Assembly (NCBI GenBank): GCA_018432925.1
Contig: JAHDSC010000021.1
Coordinates: forward strand, 1-64,000
DNA length: 64,000 nucleotides
Direction of reading: 5' to 3'
Origin: Desulfobacterales bacterium
GTDB lineage: Bacteria; Desulfobacterota; Desulfobacteria; Desulfobacterales; JAHDSC01
Shown here piece after piece: positions 28,317 to 37,905 of the stretch (positions are counted from its first letter, which is position 1; each line of letters starts with the position of its first letter). Made by a program: the position numbers and the translations under genes. The notes under the pieces are model-generated. The model was not told the DNA's origin. It did not search any database and saw only the letters and a program-made list of their open reading frames with translations.

Positions 28317-29690
28317 TCACGAATTTTTTACCGTAAGCCGATTTTCAATGTTTTCGATAAGTTCCGCAGAGTCGTGCCCGAGTTTTCTTGCTGTTTTCAA
28401 TTCCGCCAGTGCGTCATCAAGCCGATTCTCCTGTAAATAGATCATCCCAAGCCGATGCCTGAAAAGACCATTGCCTGGGGCAATTTTTACACTTTGACGA
28501 CAAAACGTTTCGGCAATTTCCGGATTTTCCCCCTGGACATTATAAAGATATCCAAGAGCCGAAAGTGAAGCCGCATCATTCGGGTTCTGTTTAATGGCTT
28601 TTTTATATGCGGCAAGTGCCTCGCGGGTCATGTCGATTGAGCTATAACAATCACCAAGGCATCGGAAAGCCGAGCCTGATTCCGGGTTCAGCGCAATCGC
28701 TTTTTCGAGGAATTTTTTTGCGTGATCGGGCGGCCCCAATTCCTGGTAAAGCCTTCCGGCTTGAAAGGCCACCTCAAATATATTGTCTGCAATCTCGTCT
28801 GCTCTGAGAAAGTATTCAAGCGCTTTTTCTTTTTGGTTCATCATCAAGCTGACAATTCCCAGGTTATAGATGGCCATGACCTCACTGGAATCAATTCGGG
28901 AAGCGGTTTCAAATTCTTTAAAAGCTTTTTTAAAATCACCTTCCACCCCGTAGCAAACACCTAAGCTGTTATGAAGGTTTGCGTCAGAAGGATCGATCCG
29001 AAGACCGGTCTCAAATTCTTCAATGGCTCCTTGGATGTCTCCTTCTTGGTATCGTTTGTCCCCACTGATATTCAGGCTCACGGCGTCGAAGGATACCGCA
29101 CTGTTCGGTCCGAAAAATGCCGCATGATCGAGTGCCTTGCAGGCGTTTTCAAGAATCCGCCTTTTGTCGAAGTCCAGGGTCGGGTATCCGGCGGTTCCGA
29201 CCGTAACGGTTTCTTTGAAACGCCCTGAAAGGGTTTTCTGAATTTTAGAGGCTGCTTCCAGGCAGAAGTATTCATTTTTTTCAGGGAAAAAACAACCAAA
29301 GGTGTCACGATTGAGCAGTCCCCATATCCCGGTTTCGTTTTTACAAAATTCATCTATGATCTTGGCAAGGGCAATCCATACATCGGGATGTGGTCCGGTT
29401 TCATGATCGTTTCCGTAGGCTGCTGGGTCACCGGATAGCCGGTTGAGCCGGATCGCCATCGCCCCAAATGTTGAAAAAGAATCCAAGCGGGCGGTGGAAG
29501 ACTCGATAAATGTTTTTCCGGCAAGAAGGTCGGGGAATACTTGTGATAATTCATCCAAACCGGCAGCCGGTTGCTCCTCTGTTTTATCCACCCGGGTTTG
29601 ACTTTTTCCGGTTTTATAATCGGTTTTATAAAGCAAAAATTCGCGAGTTGAACTGCGTTTACGATACAATGATTGTGGGTCTTGGGTCAT
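28317..29690 (-). CDS. Degenerate GGDEF-like domain plus TPR repeats
   Basis: The 457-residue protein has two parts. Residues about 70-205 look like a diguanylate cyclase fold: a FSTFGAMAIRL strand, then NRDTFGCFF where the GGDEF loop belongs, then TVGTAGYP and ALDHAAFFGPNSAVSFD. The catalytic GGDEF signature is gone, so it should be inactive. Residues about 210-455 are roughly seven TPR repeats. No membrane segment or signal peptide is seen. The ATG overlaps the selA stop as ATGA, so the two are coupled. It is probably a scaffold or receptor; the link to SelA is unexplained. Confidence 0.75.
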   Translation of the reverse strand: MTQDPQSLYRKRSSTREFLLYKTDYKTGKSQTRVDKTEEQPAAGLDELSQVFPDLLAGKTFIESSTARLDSFSTFGAMAIRLNRLSGDPAAYGNDHETGPHPDVWIALAKIIDEFCKNETGIWGLLNRDTFGCFFPEKNEYFCLEAASKIQKTLSGRFKETVTVGTAGYPTLDFDKRRILENACKALDHAAFFGPNSAVSFDAVSLNISGDKRYQEGDIQGAIEEFETGLRIDPSDANLHNSLGVCYGVEGDFKKAFKEFETASRIDSSEVMAIYNLGIVSLMMNQKEKALEYFLRADEIADNIFEVAFQAGRLYQELGPPDHAKKFLEKAIALNPESGSAFRCLGDCYSSIDMTREALAAYKKAIKQNPNDAASLSALGYLYNVQGENPEIAETFCRQSVKIAPGNGLFRHRLGMIYLQENRLDDALAELKTARKLGHDSAELIENIENRLTVKNS

Positions 29691-31120
29691 GATTCGGCCT
29701 TTTTTAGTATATCCTTGAAAGCATTTTCGATGATTGACAATTCATCATCCTGTATGGTTCTTAAATCCATCATAAATAAATCTTCTTCAATCCTTCCGAT
29801 AATCGGAGGGATATTTTCGCGCATGCGTCTTTCCAATGCATTGACGGACATTCCATTGACTCGAACACCGATACATTTGCTCGGAAGATCCAGGAACGGC
29901 AGCGATCCTCCTCCGGCTTTCGAAGGCCGGTTGAATCGTTTAACATTCAAGTTCGGGTTGCCGATACTCTCCAGCATCCCGGCGAGCTGTTTTGCTTTGA
30001 GCGCAATGGATTCAAAAGGAAGTGTCAACATGCGTAGCGTCGGTATGGCATCAATTGCCTTTTCTTCATTCCGGTAAAGGCGAAGAGTGCTTTCCAGCGA
30101 TGAAAGAGTTAACTTGTCGATACGAAGCGCACGGGTAAGGGGATTACTCTTGATTTTGTCGAGGATTTCCTTCCTGCCGAGAATGATACCGGCTTGCGGA
30201 CCTCCAAGGAGCTTGTCTCCGCTGAAGGTCACCACATCCACGCCGGACGCCACGGCATCCTGGACCGTCGGCTCCTTGATCAGGCCGTATTTCGAAAAAT
30301 CGATAAATGTCCCACTTCCCAGGTCCTCCATGACGGGAAGACAATATTTTTTACCAAGGGTAACCAGTTCCTTAAGTGAAACTGCCGTAGTGAAACCGAC
30401 AATGGCATAATTGCTGGTATGAACTTTTAACAACAGACCGGTGTTATTATCAATGGCGCTTTCATAATCCTTAAGATGGGTCCGGTTTGTCGTGCCGACT
30501 TCCTTTAAAATACCGCCGCTTTTGGCCATTACGTCCGGAACCCTGAAAGAGCCTCCGATTTCCACGAGTTCCCCCCGTGAAACAACAACCGATTTCCCCT
30601 TTGCCATCGTATCCAGACACAGCAGCACGGCCCCTGCATTATTGTTTACCACCATAGCTGCCTCCGCCGTGCTGATTTCACAGAGAATATCTTCGACACA
30701 TTTGTATCTGGAACCCCGCTTTCCGGTTGACAAGTCGTATTCCAAATTTGAGTATCGGCTGGCGATGAGCAAGAGATTGTCAACCGCATCGGAGGCAAGG
30801 AGAGATCGACCAAGATTGGTGTGCACCACGATTCCGGTGGCATTGATAGTTCGCATCAGGTTGATCGACATTGATTTTTTAACCTGAAATTTTATCTTTT
30901 CAATTATCCGTTGATCAGACAGGTTTGTTTCGGTGATATGCTTCCCGCCTTCAAGAATGTCGTTTCTCAGGTTTTCAACAACCAATCGAGCGGAACGGAC
31001 TAAAACGGATTTTGGTATTTCTTCGGCAAAGTCTTCCGCTTTTACAAGTTCAAACATACGGTCAATGCCGGGAAGTGCCCGTAATAAAGCCTGTTGTTTT
31101 TCATTAATTTCCATTTTCAT
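29687..31120 (-). CDS. selA: L-seryl-tRNA(Sec) selenium transferase SelA
   Basis: The 477-residue PLP enzyme converts Ser-tRNA(Sec) to Sec-tRNA(Sec). INATGIVVHTNLGRSLL, NNNAGAVLL and the PLP lysine in SGDKLLGGPQAG are intact, and the length is typical. Several in-frame ATGs exist; 31120 has gaaag 6 nt upstream, 31126 and 31114 are alternatives. Its presence implies selenocysteine decoding in this organism. selB and selD are not in the window. The GGDEF-like/TPR gene is translationally coupled downstream. Confidence 0.94.
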   Translation of the reverse strand: MKMEINEKQQALLRALPGIDRMFELVKAEDFAEEIPKSVLVRSARLVVENLRNDILEGGKHITETNLSDQRIIEKIKFQVKKSMSINLMRTINATGIVVHTNLGRSLLASDAVDNLLLIASRYSNLEYDLSTGKRGSRYKCVEDILCEISTAEAAMVVNNNAGAVLLCLDTMAKGKSVVVSRGELVEIGGSFRVPDVMAKSGGILKEVGTTNRTHLKDYESAIDNNTGLLLKVHTSNYAIVGFTTAVSLKELVTLGKKYCLPVMEDLGSGTFIDFSKYGLIKEPTVQDAVASGVDVVTFSGDKLLGGPQAGIILGRKEILDKIKSNPLTRALRIDKLTLSSLESTLRLYRNEEKAIDAIPTLRMLTLPFESIALKAKQLAGMLESIGNPNLNVKRFNRPSKAGGGSLPFLDLPSKCIGVRVNGMSVNALERRMRENIPPIIGRIEEDLFMMDLRTIQDDELSIIENAFKDILKKAES

Positions 31121-32107
31121 GCTCATCTTTCGATAAAACACATCCATAAAGAACAGGAATCGAATCTTTATGTTTTTTGTTGCCGATTCGGGCGACGGCC
31201 TGTATTCCCCTATTGGTATGAGATGCACGATATCTGAAAATTCGGGAATGAAAAGCCTGATTTTTCTCCGGCCGGGATGAAAGAGAAAGGGTGTCGATGT
31301 CTTTCATCTTGATGCCCCGAACGGATTTTAAGATGCGAAGATATGTCGGATACACGATGGTTTCTGAGCCCGTTATCGTTGCCTTTTCGAGACGGTGATG
31401 ATGGGTGACGGCTTCAACGAATTTTCTACCCCTCATCCGAGATGCCCAACTTATGAAAAGATACTCAAGTCGGGCATTGGTCCCACAAGCAGTAAACGAA
31501 TTGAATCTTCGAATTCCAGTTTGCCCCGGAATCGCATTGCCAACCTTTCATCAGTTTTTTTTAAAAAAACCCGATGAAATCGCTGCTTGGCTTTTTCGCT
31601 ATCGCAATTTTGCAGGGTAAAATGGCAGTGGATAAAATAAACGAAAAATTTTGCGCCAAAAATTTACCGATATCAGATAATAAATAAGAAAGAATTCATA
31701 GCATTTTAAAATGAGTGATTTCAATAGATTTATTAATTTGGCAAAAGGGCGCTCGGAAAAAGCGCTTTATGGATATGAAAATTTGAGATATGAAGGCTTT
31801 TGCCTTGAATGAGCCGGAGTCCGACGAGATGCAAAAATAATTTTTTCCGGGGATTTTTTGTAGAGAGCGAGGTTCGGTGTTTTCGGAAACCGATTTGTCA
31901 AGTCGCATCATTGACTTGAACAAGCTGAACCATTGCCGGAAACCCTGAAAATCTGGAAGATCCTACACAAAGTTGAAAGAAAAGCTTGGTTGGGATCCTA
32001 ACGACGATTGAATGGAATTTTCCTAACCGTCGGTGTTCCAGCAGGGTAAAAAGGGAACATTGCAGGCCTTGAATGAATCATCATCAGGATATTACGGAGG
32101 TTCCGAA
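31121..32107. other. Nearly 1 kb without a supported gene (selA-pyrF)
   Basis: Several short frames occur (for example 31104-31436 on the minus strand and 31405-31620 on the plus strand), but none has a ribosome binding site or recognisable family. They may be remnants of a decayed gene. A long AT-rich hairpin lies at 31546-31579. The right half, from 31620, is strongly AT-rich. Confidence 0.45.
31546..31579. other. AT-rich hairpin
   Basis: tttcatc and gatgaaa pair, and a run of seven T pairs with seven A inside them. It could act as a weak terminator in either direction, but no adjacent gene clearly needs one. Confidence 0.35.
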
Positions 32108-32827
32108 GTGAAACATGCCAAAGATTATATTATTTTCCCGCTGGACGTATCCTCAACCAAGGAGGCAAAGAAATATATTGAACTTCTAACGCCGTATGTC
32201 GGGATGTTCAAAGTCGGTTTGGAACTTTTTGCCCGAACCGGACCTGAAGTTATCAGACGGATCAGAAAGACGGGCACTGCCGGCGTATTTCTGGACTTGA
32301 AGCTGCATGATATTCCGGCTACGGTTTCACGGACCATGGAAGCGATCGCGGAGCTTGGAGTTGAACTTGCTACGGTTCACTGCGGTGAATCCAAGAGAAT
32401 GCTCGAAGCGGCTGTTTCGGGCGCAGCCGGAAAAGTCGGCGTTCTTGGGGTTACGATCTTAACCAGCGTCCTCAGTGAAGATATTCGAGATGCTGGATTT
32501 AAAAAAGAATTTTTTTCCGATCTGTCTCGGCTCGTGATTAAAAGGGCTACGATGGCCAAGAAAGCCGGTTGCAGCGGCGTTGTCTGCTCCGGGCTGGAAG
32601 TGAGAATGATAAAAGAAAATTTCGGAAAGGATTTCACGGTGGTGACGCCTGGAATCCGCCCTTGCTGGGAAGGAGTGGAAACGGCGGATCAACGCAGAGT
32701 GACAACACCGGCGGATGCCGTTAAAAATGGATCGGATTATCTGGTAATCGGAAGGCCGATAAGAGACGCAATAGATCCGGCGGCGGCTGCCATTCGTATT
32801 GCAAGAGAAATTGAGGAAGTTCTATGA
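32108..32827 (+). CDS. pyrF: Orotidine 5'-phosphate decarboxylase
   Basis: The 239-residue TIM-barrel enzyme makes UMP in the last step of pyrimidine synthesis. The catalytic DLKLHDIPATV motif, TPGIRP and the closing YLVIGRPIRDA phosphate loop are present. The GTG at 32108 follows ggagg by about 6 nt and matches the usual family start (KDYIIFPLDV right after); the frame is open back to 32033 but that part is not conserved-looking. It is monocistronic here. Confidence 0.95.
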   Translation: MKHAKDYIIFPLDVSSTKEAKKYIELLTPYVGMFKVGLELFARTGPEVIRRIRKTGTAGVFLDLKLHDIPATVSRTMEAIAELGVELATVHCGESKRMLEAAVSGAAGKVGVLGVTILTSVLSEDIRDAGFKKEFFSDLSRLVIKRATMAKKAGCSGVVCSGLEVRMIKENFGKDFTVVTPGIRPCWEGVETADQRRVTTPADAVKNGSDYLVIGRPIRDAIDPAAAAIRIAREIEEVL

Positions 32828-32983
32828 TTGCCGTTTGAAAGCTTTTGCAATCGGCTTGGACCTGGAGAATCGTGACGATGAGTCCGTTTTCCGCGTCCGG
32901 GAGCTACGGAGTGTTTGATCTGCGATCGAAGATTCGGGTTCGTTTTTTTAAATCAACAACGGCTTATAAAAAACACTTGTTTA

Positions 32984-33079
32984 TCAGAAGATAAAAAAAA
33001 CCCGATAGACGGTAATGCCCAGGACGGCGGCTCCGACGATGAGAGCAAAAATCAACTGATCGGTACTGAACCCTTTCAT
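32984..33079 (-). CDS. Candidate 31-residue single-span membrane protein
   Basis: A 31-codon frame begins MKGFSTDQLIFALIVG and continues as one hydrophobic helix to VYRVFFIF. It begins 28 nt after the lysC stop on the same strand and could be the last cistron of that operon. The polar start and uniform helix look like a genuine small membrane protein. The ribosome binding site is weak, and the frame extends upstream to 33175 inside lysC. No family is recognised. Confidence 0.42.
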   Translation of the reverse strand: MKGFSTDQLIFALIVGAAVLGITVYRVFFIF

Positions 33080-33107
33080 CTCAGAGGTTTTGTTACCTTG
33101 ATCCCCG

Positions 33108-34325
33108 TTAATTCTTATCCAGGCCGAATGCGGAGTGAAGGACACGGACGGCGAGCTCTGCATATTTTTCTTCAATAACGCAGGATATCCTGATTTCTGA
33201 TGTGCTGATCATCAGAATATTTATGTTTTCATTGGCCAGGGCTGAAAACATCTTCAATGCTACCCCGGAATTGTTCCTCATTCCGACACCGGTCGCCGAC
33301 ACCTTTGCGATATTTTCGTTTCCCAGCACCTCTTCCGCGTGGATTTCCTTCGCGACCTGATTTTCGATTTCCAGCGCTTTTTCGAAATCGGTTTTGGGAA
33401 CCGTAAAGGTCAAATCCGTCAAACCTCCAGGCTGGATGTTTTGAATAATCATGTCCACCAGGATTCCCGCTTCGGCAATCGGTGTAAAAATTTTAGCCGC
33501 TACTCCGGGTCTGTCAGGAACCTTTTTCAAGGTAATCCGGGCTTCGTTTTTGTTGCAGGTTACACTGGTGACCACCATGCGCTCCATATCGGAATCTTCA
33601 TTAACAACCATGGTACCTTTCTCCTCGCTGAATGATGATCTTACATGCACCGGGACATTGTATTTCTTGGCAAAAGAGACCGAACGAATTTGCAGGACCT
33701 TGGCACCCAAGCTCGCCATTTCCAGTATTTCGTCATAGGCGATCTTGCCGAGCTTTCTGGCTTTATGGCAGATATTGGGATCGGCGGTGTAGATGCCATC
33801 CACGTCTGTATAGATTTCGCACATGTCTGCCTTCAGCGCGGCAGCGATTGCTACGGCCGAAGTGTCGGACCCGCCTCGCCCGAGCGTGGTAATGTTTCCA
33901 TCTGCATCAACGCCTTGAAATCCCGCTACCACCACAATGTAATTTTTTTCAAGAAGCCCTCGGATCCGGGGCGCTCCAATCTCAACAATGCGGGCATTAC
34001 CGAAAGCGTGGTCCGTGATAACTCCTGCCTGAAAACCAAGCATCGATATGGCGGGATAATTCATGGATTTTAAGGTCATTGCCAAAATGGCCGCCGTGGT
34101 TTGTTCCCCAGTGGCAAGAAGGACATCCAGTTCCCGTTTTTCAGGGGAATGGGTGATCTGCTTCGCAAGGCTAAGAATGCTGTCGGTAACCCCGGCCATG
34201 GCTGAAAGGATGACCACCATCTTGTTTCCCTGATCATAGGTTTTCGCTACCCGCTTGGCAACATTGCGAATGCGCTCGATATTGGCGACCGAGGTGCCTC
34301 CGAATTTTTGTACGATTAAACTCAT
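33108..34325 (-). CDS. lysC: Aspartate kinase
   Basis: The 405-residue enzyme phosphorylates aspartate at the start of lysine, threonine and methionine synthesis. KFGGTS at residue 7, the [24 protein letters not shown] segment and the C-terminal tandem ACT domains (about 265-400, [16 protein letters not shown] and [16 protein letters not shown]) are all seen. ACT domains predict feedback inhibition by lysine and/or threonine. It follows tsaE by 9 nt, with agaggaag as ribosome binding site. Confidence 0.96.
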   Translation of the reverse strand: MSLIVQKFGGTSVANIERIRNVAKRVAKTYDQGNKMVVILSAMAGVTDSILSLAKQITHSPEKRELDVLLATGEQTTAAILAMTLKSMNYPAISMLGFQAGVITDHAFGNARIVEIGAPRIRGLLEKNYIVVVAGFQGVDADGNITTLGRGGSDTSAVAIAAALKADMCEIYTDVDGIYTADPNICHKARKLGKIAYDEILEMASLGAKVLQIRSVSFAKKYNVPVHVRSSFSEEKGTMVVNEDSDMERMVVTSVTCNKNEARITLKKVPDRPGVAAKIFTPIAEAGILVDMIIQNIQPGGLTDLTFTVPKTDFEKALEIENQVAKEIHAEEVLGNENIAKVSATGVGMRNNSGVALKMFSALANENINILMISTSEIRISCVIEEKYAELAVRVLHSAFGLDKN

Positions 34326-34334
34326 CTCTTCCTC

Positions 34335-34814
34335 TTAGATTATTTTTTCAAGCTTTTCTAACAGAATAAAAGTATGATGTCCATAAGAAGTCATAGTGAT
34401 TTTTCTGGTTTCGTCGTTTATTATTTCAAAATCCACCGCAAGATGCTCGGATAAAATGTTTTGATCCAGTTTGTCCGCCCACTCGATGGCTACGACTCCA
34501 TTTCCATGAAGAATCTCAAAAATACCCGTATCTTCTAATTCAGTCGGATCCCCGATGCGATAAAGGTCGACGTGAAACAAGGGGTATCGCGCTGGATATT
34601 CATTAATCAATGTAAAGGTTGGGCTGGTTATGTAGTATTCCGGCGGGACGCCAAGGCCTCTTGCGAGCCCCTGAACAAAAGCGGTTTTGCCGCTTCCGAG
34701 GTCACCGGTTAAAGCAATTACCGTCCCTTTTTCAAGTTGGGTGCTTATCTTTTCCCCAAGCAATCGGGTTTCTTCTGCGGAATGGGTTGTGGTTTGAATT
34801 TTACGGCGAGTCAT
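34335..34814 (-). CDS. tsaE: tRNA t6A threonylcarbamoyladenosine protein TsaE
   Basis: The 159-residue ATPase supports threonylcarbamoyl transfer to adenosine 37 of tRNA with TsaB and TsaD. The Walker A GDLGSGKT, the SPTFTLINEY segment and the HVDLYRIGDPTELEDTGI and VVAIEWADK motifs are typical. It lies between ybeY and lysC on the minus strand, 9 nt before lysC. Confidence 0.95.
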   Translation of the reverse strand: MTRRKIQTTTHSAEETRLLGEKISTQLEKGTVIALTGDLGSGKTAFVQGLARGLGVPPEYYITSPTFTLINEYPARYPLFHVDLYRIGDPTELEDTGIFEILHGNGVVAIEWADKLDQNILSEHLAVDFEIINDETRKITMTSYGHHTFILLEKLEKII

Positions 34815-34941
34815 AATGAGCGAATATGAAAGGGTCGGCGTTTCATCATGGTATTTAACCGCAAACGATGGGCAACCGGCATGAGAGTTCGTATTTTGTT
34901 ATAATATCAGATTGATACGGTTTATTCCAAATCACTTTCTT

Positions 34942-35388
34942 CTACTCCCCTGTTTCTTCTATCCGCTTCAAGATCGCATCGCTTTTCTTTTCCATCCTCA
35001 GCGATTCTTTTAATGTGGTTTCATGATCATAGCCGAAAAGATGAAGAATACCGTGAACCAGAAGTTGCGTAAAACGCATCTCCGTGGTGATGCCTGAATC
35101 TTTAGCCTCTCGCCGGGCGGTTTCCAAGGAAATCACCACATCTCCGAGAAGCCTTGGATTTATATTTGAAAACTTTCCCTCTTGCATCGGAAAGGCAATC
35201 ACATTGGTCGGGCATTTTCTTTTGAGATATTTTTCATTCAAGGTTTCTATCTGTAGGTCATCAAGGATAAGGATCGAAAGTTCGCCTTCAGGACAATCCA
35301 AGGCGTTTAAGACAATCCGGGCTCTTTTCCTTATTTTCTCCACCGAGATCCTGTGCTTGTTTTGCCTGTTGTCGATCAGAATTCCCAT
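34942..35388 (-). CDS. ybeY: Endoribonuclease YbeY (rRNA maturation)
   Basis: The 148-residue zinc RNase matures 16S rRNA. The zinc motif HGILHLFGYDHE is intact near residue 115-126, and NVIAFPMQEG and LGDVVISLE match the family. ATG 35388 gives the usual MGILIDNRQ start. It lies 101 nt inside the 3' end of the pgpH gene in another frame, an unusually long overlap, and probably depends on pgpH translation. Confidence 0.93.
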   Translation of the reverse strand: MGILIDNRQNKHRISVEKIRKRARIVLNALDCPEGELSILILDDLQIETLNEKYLKRKCPTNVIAFPMQEGKFSNINPRLLGDVVISLETARREAKDSGITTEMRFTQLLVHGILHLFGYDHETTLKESLRMEKKSDAILKRIEETGE

Positions 35389-37699
35389 CTTTTCTTTTCC
35401 CAATGTTCACAACGGGGTTTTCGGTATACTCAATCCGGTGATGATGGATTCCGTTTAATATTTTGTTGAAACTTTTCGCGATATTGTGGAGATCTTTCAA
35501 GGTCAGTTCGCAATTGTCAAGCTGTCCGTCGGAAAAGACGTTGTTTATAAGGTTTTGCACAAGTCCTTGGATTCTGGCTGGAGTGGGATTCTCCAAGGTC
35601 CTGGATGCGGCTTCAACCACATCCGCCAGCATGACAAGACCGGCTTCTTTCGTTTGGGGCTTGGGTCCCGGGTATCTGAAATCACCGATTTTGACCGAAT
35701 CCTTTCCCTTTATCTGCTGGGCTTTCTCATAAAAGTAGCGAATCAGGCTGGTACCATGGTGTTGGTTGATCGTGTCGGCGATGACTCCTCCCAGTTTGTT
35801 TTTTCGGGCGATCTCAACACCATCTTTGATGTGAGAAATTAAAATCAGGCTGGACATCGAGGGCGCAAGCTTATCGTGTTTGTTTTTGCCATTTGCCTGG
35901 TTTTCAACAAAATATAGGGGCTTTTTGATCTTCCCGATATCATGATAATATCCGCACACCTTTGCCAGGAGCGGATTGGCGTTTATTTCAGAGGCCGCAG
36001 CCTCGACCATGGTTCCGACGATAATAGAATGATGATAAGTTCCCGGTGCCTCTATCATGAGTCTGCGAAGTATGGGACGATCAAGATTCGCGAGTTCAAG
36101 AAGTTTGATATCCGTTGTGTAATCGAAGGCAATTTCAACGACCGGAGCGAAGCCGGTAGTAATGATTCCTGCGCCGACCCCCCCCATAAACGCAAAGATA
36201 CAATTCCATAGAATTCCGAGGCCAAAAGAGTCTCCCATGTGCAGGGCGATTGCGATAGCGAGCAACAAATTCAGAAGTCCAAGCTTGAGTCCCGCTTTGA
36301 TAATTACGTTGCGTTCCCTGCAATTCTGAACCCAGTAGGCCGCCATTTCGTTGCTGAGCAGAAAATAGATAAAAAATTCAAACCGGTTTTCCAACATTCC
36401 GGCTGCGCAAACCGACATGATCAATGCAAAAGGAATCGCGATATCGAATCCCATGAACAAACAAACAAGCATCGCGCTGGAACCAAGCGGAACAGCGAAA
36501 ACGATGGATGACGCAGTTATCGAAAAAGGCACCTTTGCGGAAAAAGATTCGGACAAGAATACCGATATCTTTGTAAAAAGAATAAAGACGATAAATATGG
36601 TGGAGATAAACAGCAGGCTTTTGTTGGGATCGCCTGAAAACCTGGTTTGATTTTTTACATTAATAATGGTGGTTATCAAAAAAAGATAAAAAATCAACAT
36701 CGCAACTCCGATGCTGCTTATCAGTATTTGACCTTTATTTATTTGATCTTGCAGCGCCTGCAGTTTTAAAATCTGGGCTTCTGTTACCCTTTCCCCTTCG
36801 CGTAAAAGCATTTCTCCTGCCTTTATTTTGTAAAGAACCGGTTTGACCGCTTGGAAGGCGCTGTTTTTCCGTTGTTCCGTTTCACTTTTATTTAGAGTGA
36901 TGTTGGGCTGTATGAGCTTTTGAACAAAATCGACAATCAGATTTTGAAGGCTGTAATTAAGATCTTTCAACCGGGATTGACCCGTAATTTTTGCGATCGT
37001 TTTTGCCTCATCGAGTCCGTAGAAAAGTTTCAAGTCTTTAACTGTCTTTTCCTGCCCGGATCCGACGGTCTTTAAGACAATTCCTTTGTCGATTTCTTTA
37101 AGAAGTATCTCTTTATCGATGACCACACCGTTTAACAGGATTTCCGTCAAAATATCGGTAATTGCATTTGAAATATCGACTGAAAACTTTTCTTGCACAA
37201 GAATCGAGTAAGCCCCTTTGCTAATCGGAATTCCAATTTTTTCTTCAAATTCGCCGATTTCTTGCCATGCCCGATCAGTTGCGATTTTTATTGCATCGGT
37301 GTTGCCTGTGAGAGGGGTTTTCAGATTTTTTGATGAGGTTCCCTCTTGAGTTTTATCCGGGGATTCAAAGAGCGTTCGGAGATCATGGAAAGCTTGATTC
37401 ACCCGATCGCTTATGTCCCGATACAGCATCGTATCATGATCATAAACGGTTGAAACTTCCTCCACGGACTGTTCCCGTTTTGCCTCGGTGGCGTCTTTAT
37501 CTTCTATGAAAAAATTTTTTGGCGATTTGATATCCCGTTCCGCGATATCTCCCACCTTGTATGAATGTTTTGTGGCAATGAGGTCCGGGTGGAAGATAAT
37601 GGTGTAAAGAATGGTTACGGCAATCATTAGGCCCAAACGAACATAAACATTGGCTCCAAGGAACTTGCTGAGGATATCTATTCTTTTTTCTTTACTCAT
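35288..37699 (-). CDS. pgpH: PgpH/YqfF-type 7TM-HD phosphodiesterase
   Basis: The 803-residue membrane protein has an N-terminal helix (about 18-40) and a large extracytoplasmic 7TM-HDED domain (about 45-310). About seven membrane helices follow (about 320-515), then a cytoplasmic HD phosphohydrolase with TYHHSIIVG and CGYYHDIGKIKKP. Homologues hydrolyse cyclic di-AMP, which implies c-di-AMP signalling here. It lies in the conserved order phoH-pgpH-ybeY. The last 30 or so residues are encoded on top of the ybeY start in a different frame. Confidence 0.94.
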   Translation of the reverse strand: MSKEKRIDILSKFLGANVYVRLGLMIAVTILYTIIFHPDLIATKHSYKVGDIAERDIKSPKNFFIEDKDATEAKREQSVEEVSTVYDHDTMLYRDISDRVNQAFHDLRTLFESPDKTQEGTSSKNLKTPLTGNTDAIKIATDRAWQEIGEFEEKIGIPISKGAYSILVQEKFSVDISNAITDILTEILLNGVVIDKEILLKEIDKGIVLKTVGSGQEKTVKDLKLFYGLDEAKTIAKITGQSRLKDLNYSLQNLIVDFVQKLIQPNITLNKSETEQRKNSAFQAVKPVLYKIKAGEMLLREGERVTEAQILKLQALQDQINKGQILISSIGVAMLIFYLFLITTIINVKNQTRFSGDPNKSLLFISTIFIVFILFTKISVFLSESFSAKVPFSITASSIVFAVPLGSSAMLVCLFMGFDIAIPFALIMSVCAAGMLENRFEFFIYFLLSNEMAAYWVQNCRERNVIIKAGLKLGLLNLLLAIAIALHMGDSFGLGILWNCIFAFMGGVGAGIITTGFAPVVEIAFDYTTDIKLLELANLDRPILRRLMIEAPGTYHHSIIVGTMVEAAASEINANPLLAKVCGYYHDIGKIKKPLYFVENQANGKNKHDKLAPSMSSLILISHIKDGVEIARKNKLGGVIADTINQHHGTSLIRYFYEKAQQIKGKDSVKIGDFRYPGPKPQTKEAGLVMLADVVEAASRTLENPTPARIQGLVQNLINNVFSDGQLDNCELTLKDLHNIAKSFNKILNGIHHHRIEYTENPVVNIGKRKDGNSDRQQAKQAQDLGGENKEKSPDCLKRLGLS

Positions 37700-37905
37700 T
37701 CGGTTGAATCATTCCGATTTTGATGGAATTAATGTCTAAATCTCCCCTCGGGCTTAATATCGGTGTCGGAGAGAGGTGTTCGGTTCTCAAAATACTCCAT
37801 GCGTTTCTGCGGTTGAACGTCTCGTCCCGCCTGAATTGTAAATCCTATTGAAGTATTTTAAGCCATTCATTTTATAAGGAAACGGAAATTGGATAAGATG
37901 AATGA

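Noticed and set aside
31104-31620. Decayed gene between selA and pyrF
   Set aside because: Frames on both strands are open for about 70-110 codons, but I cannot recognise any protein family in them.
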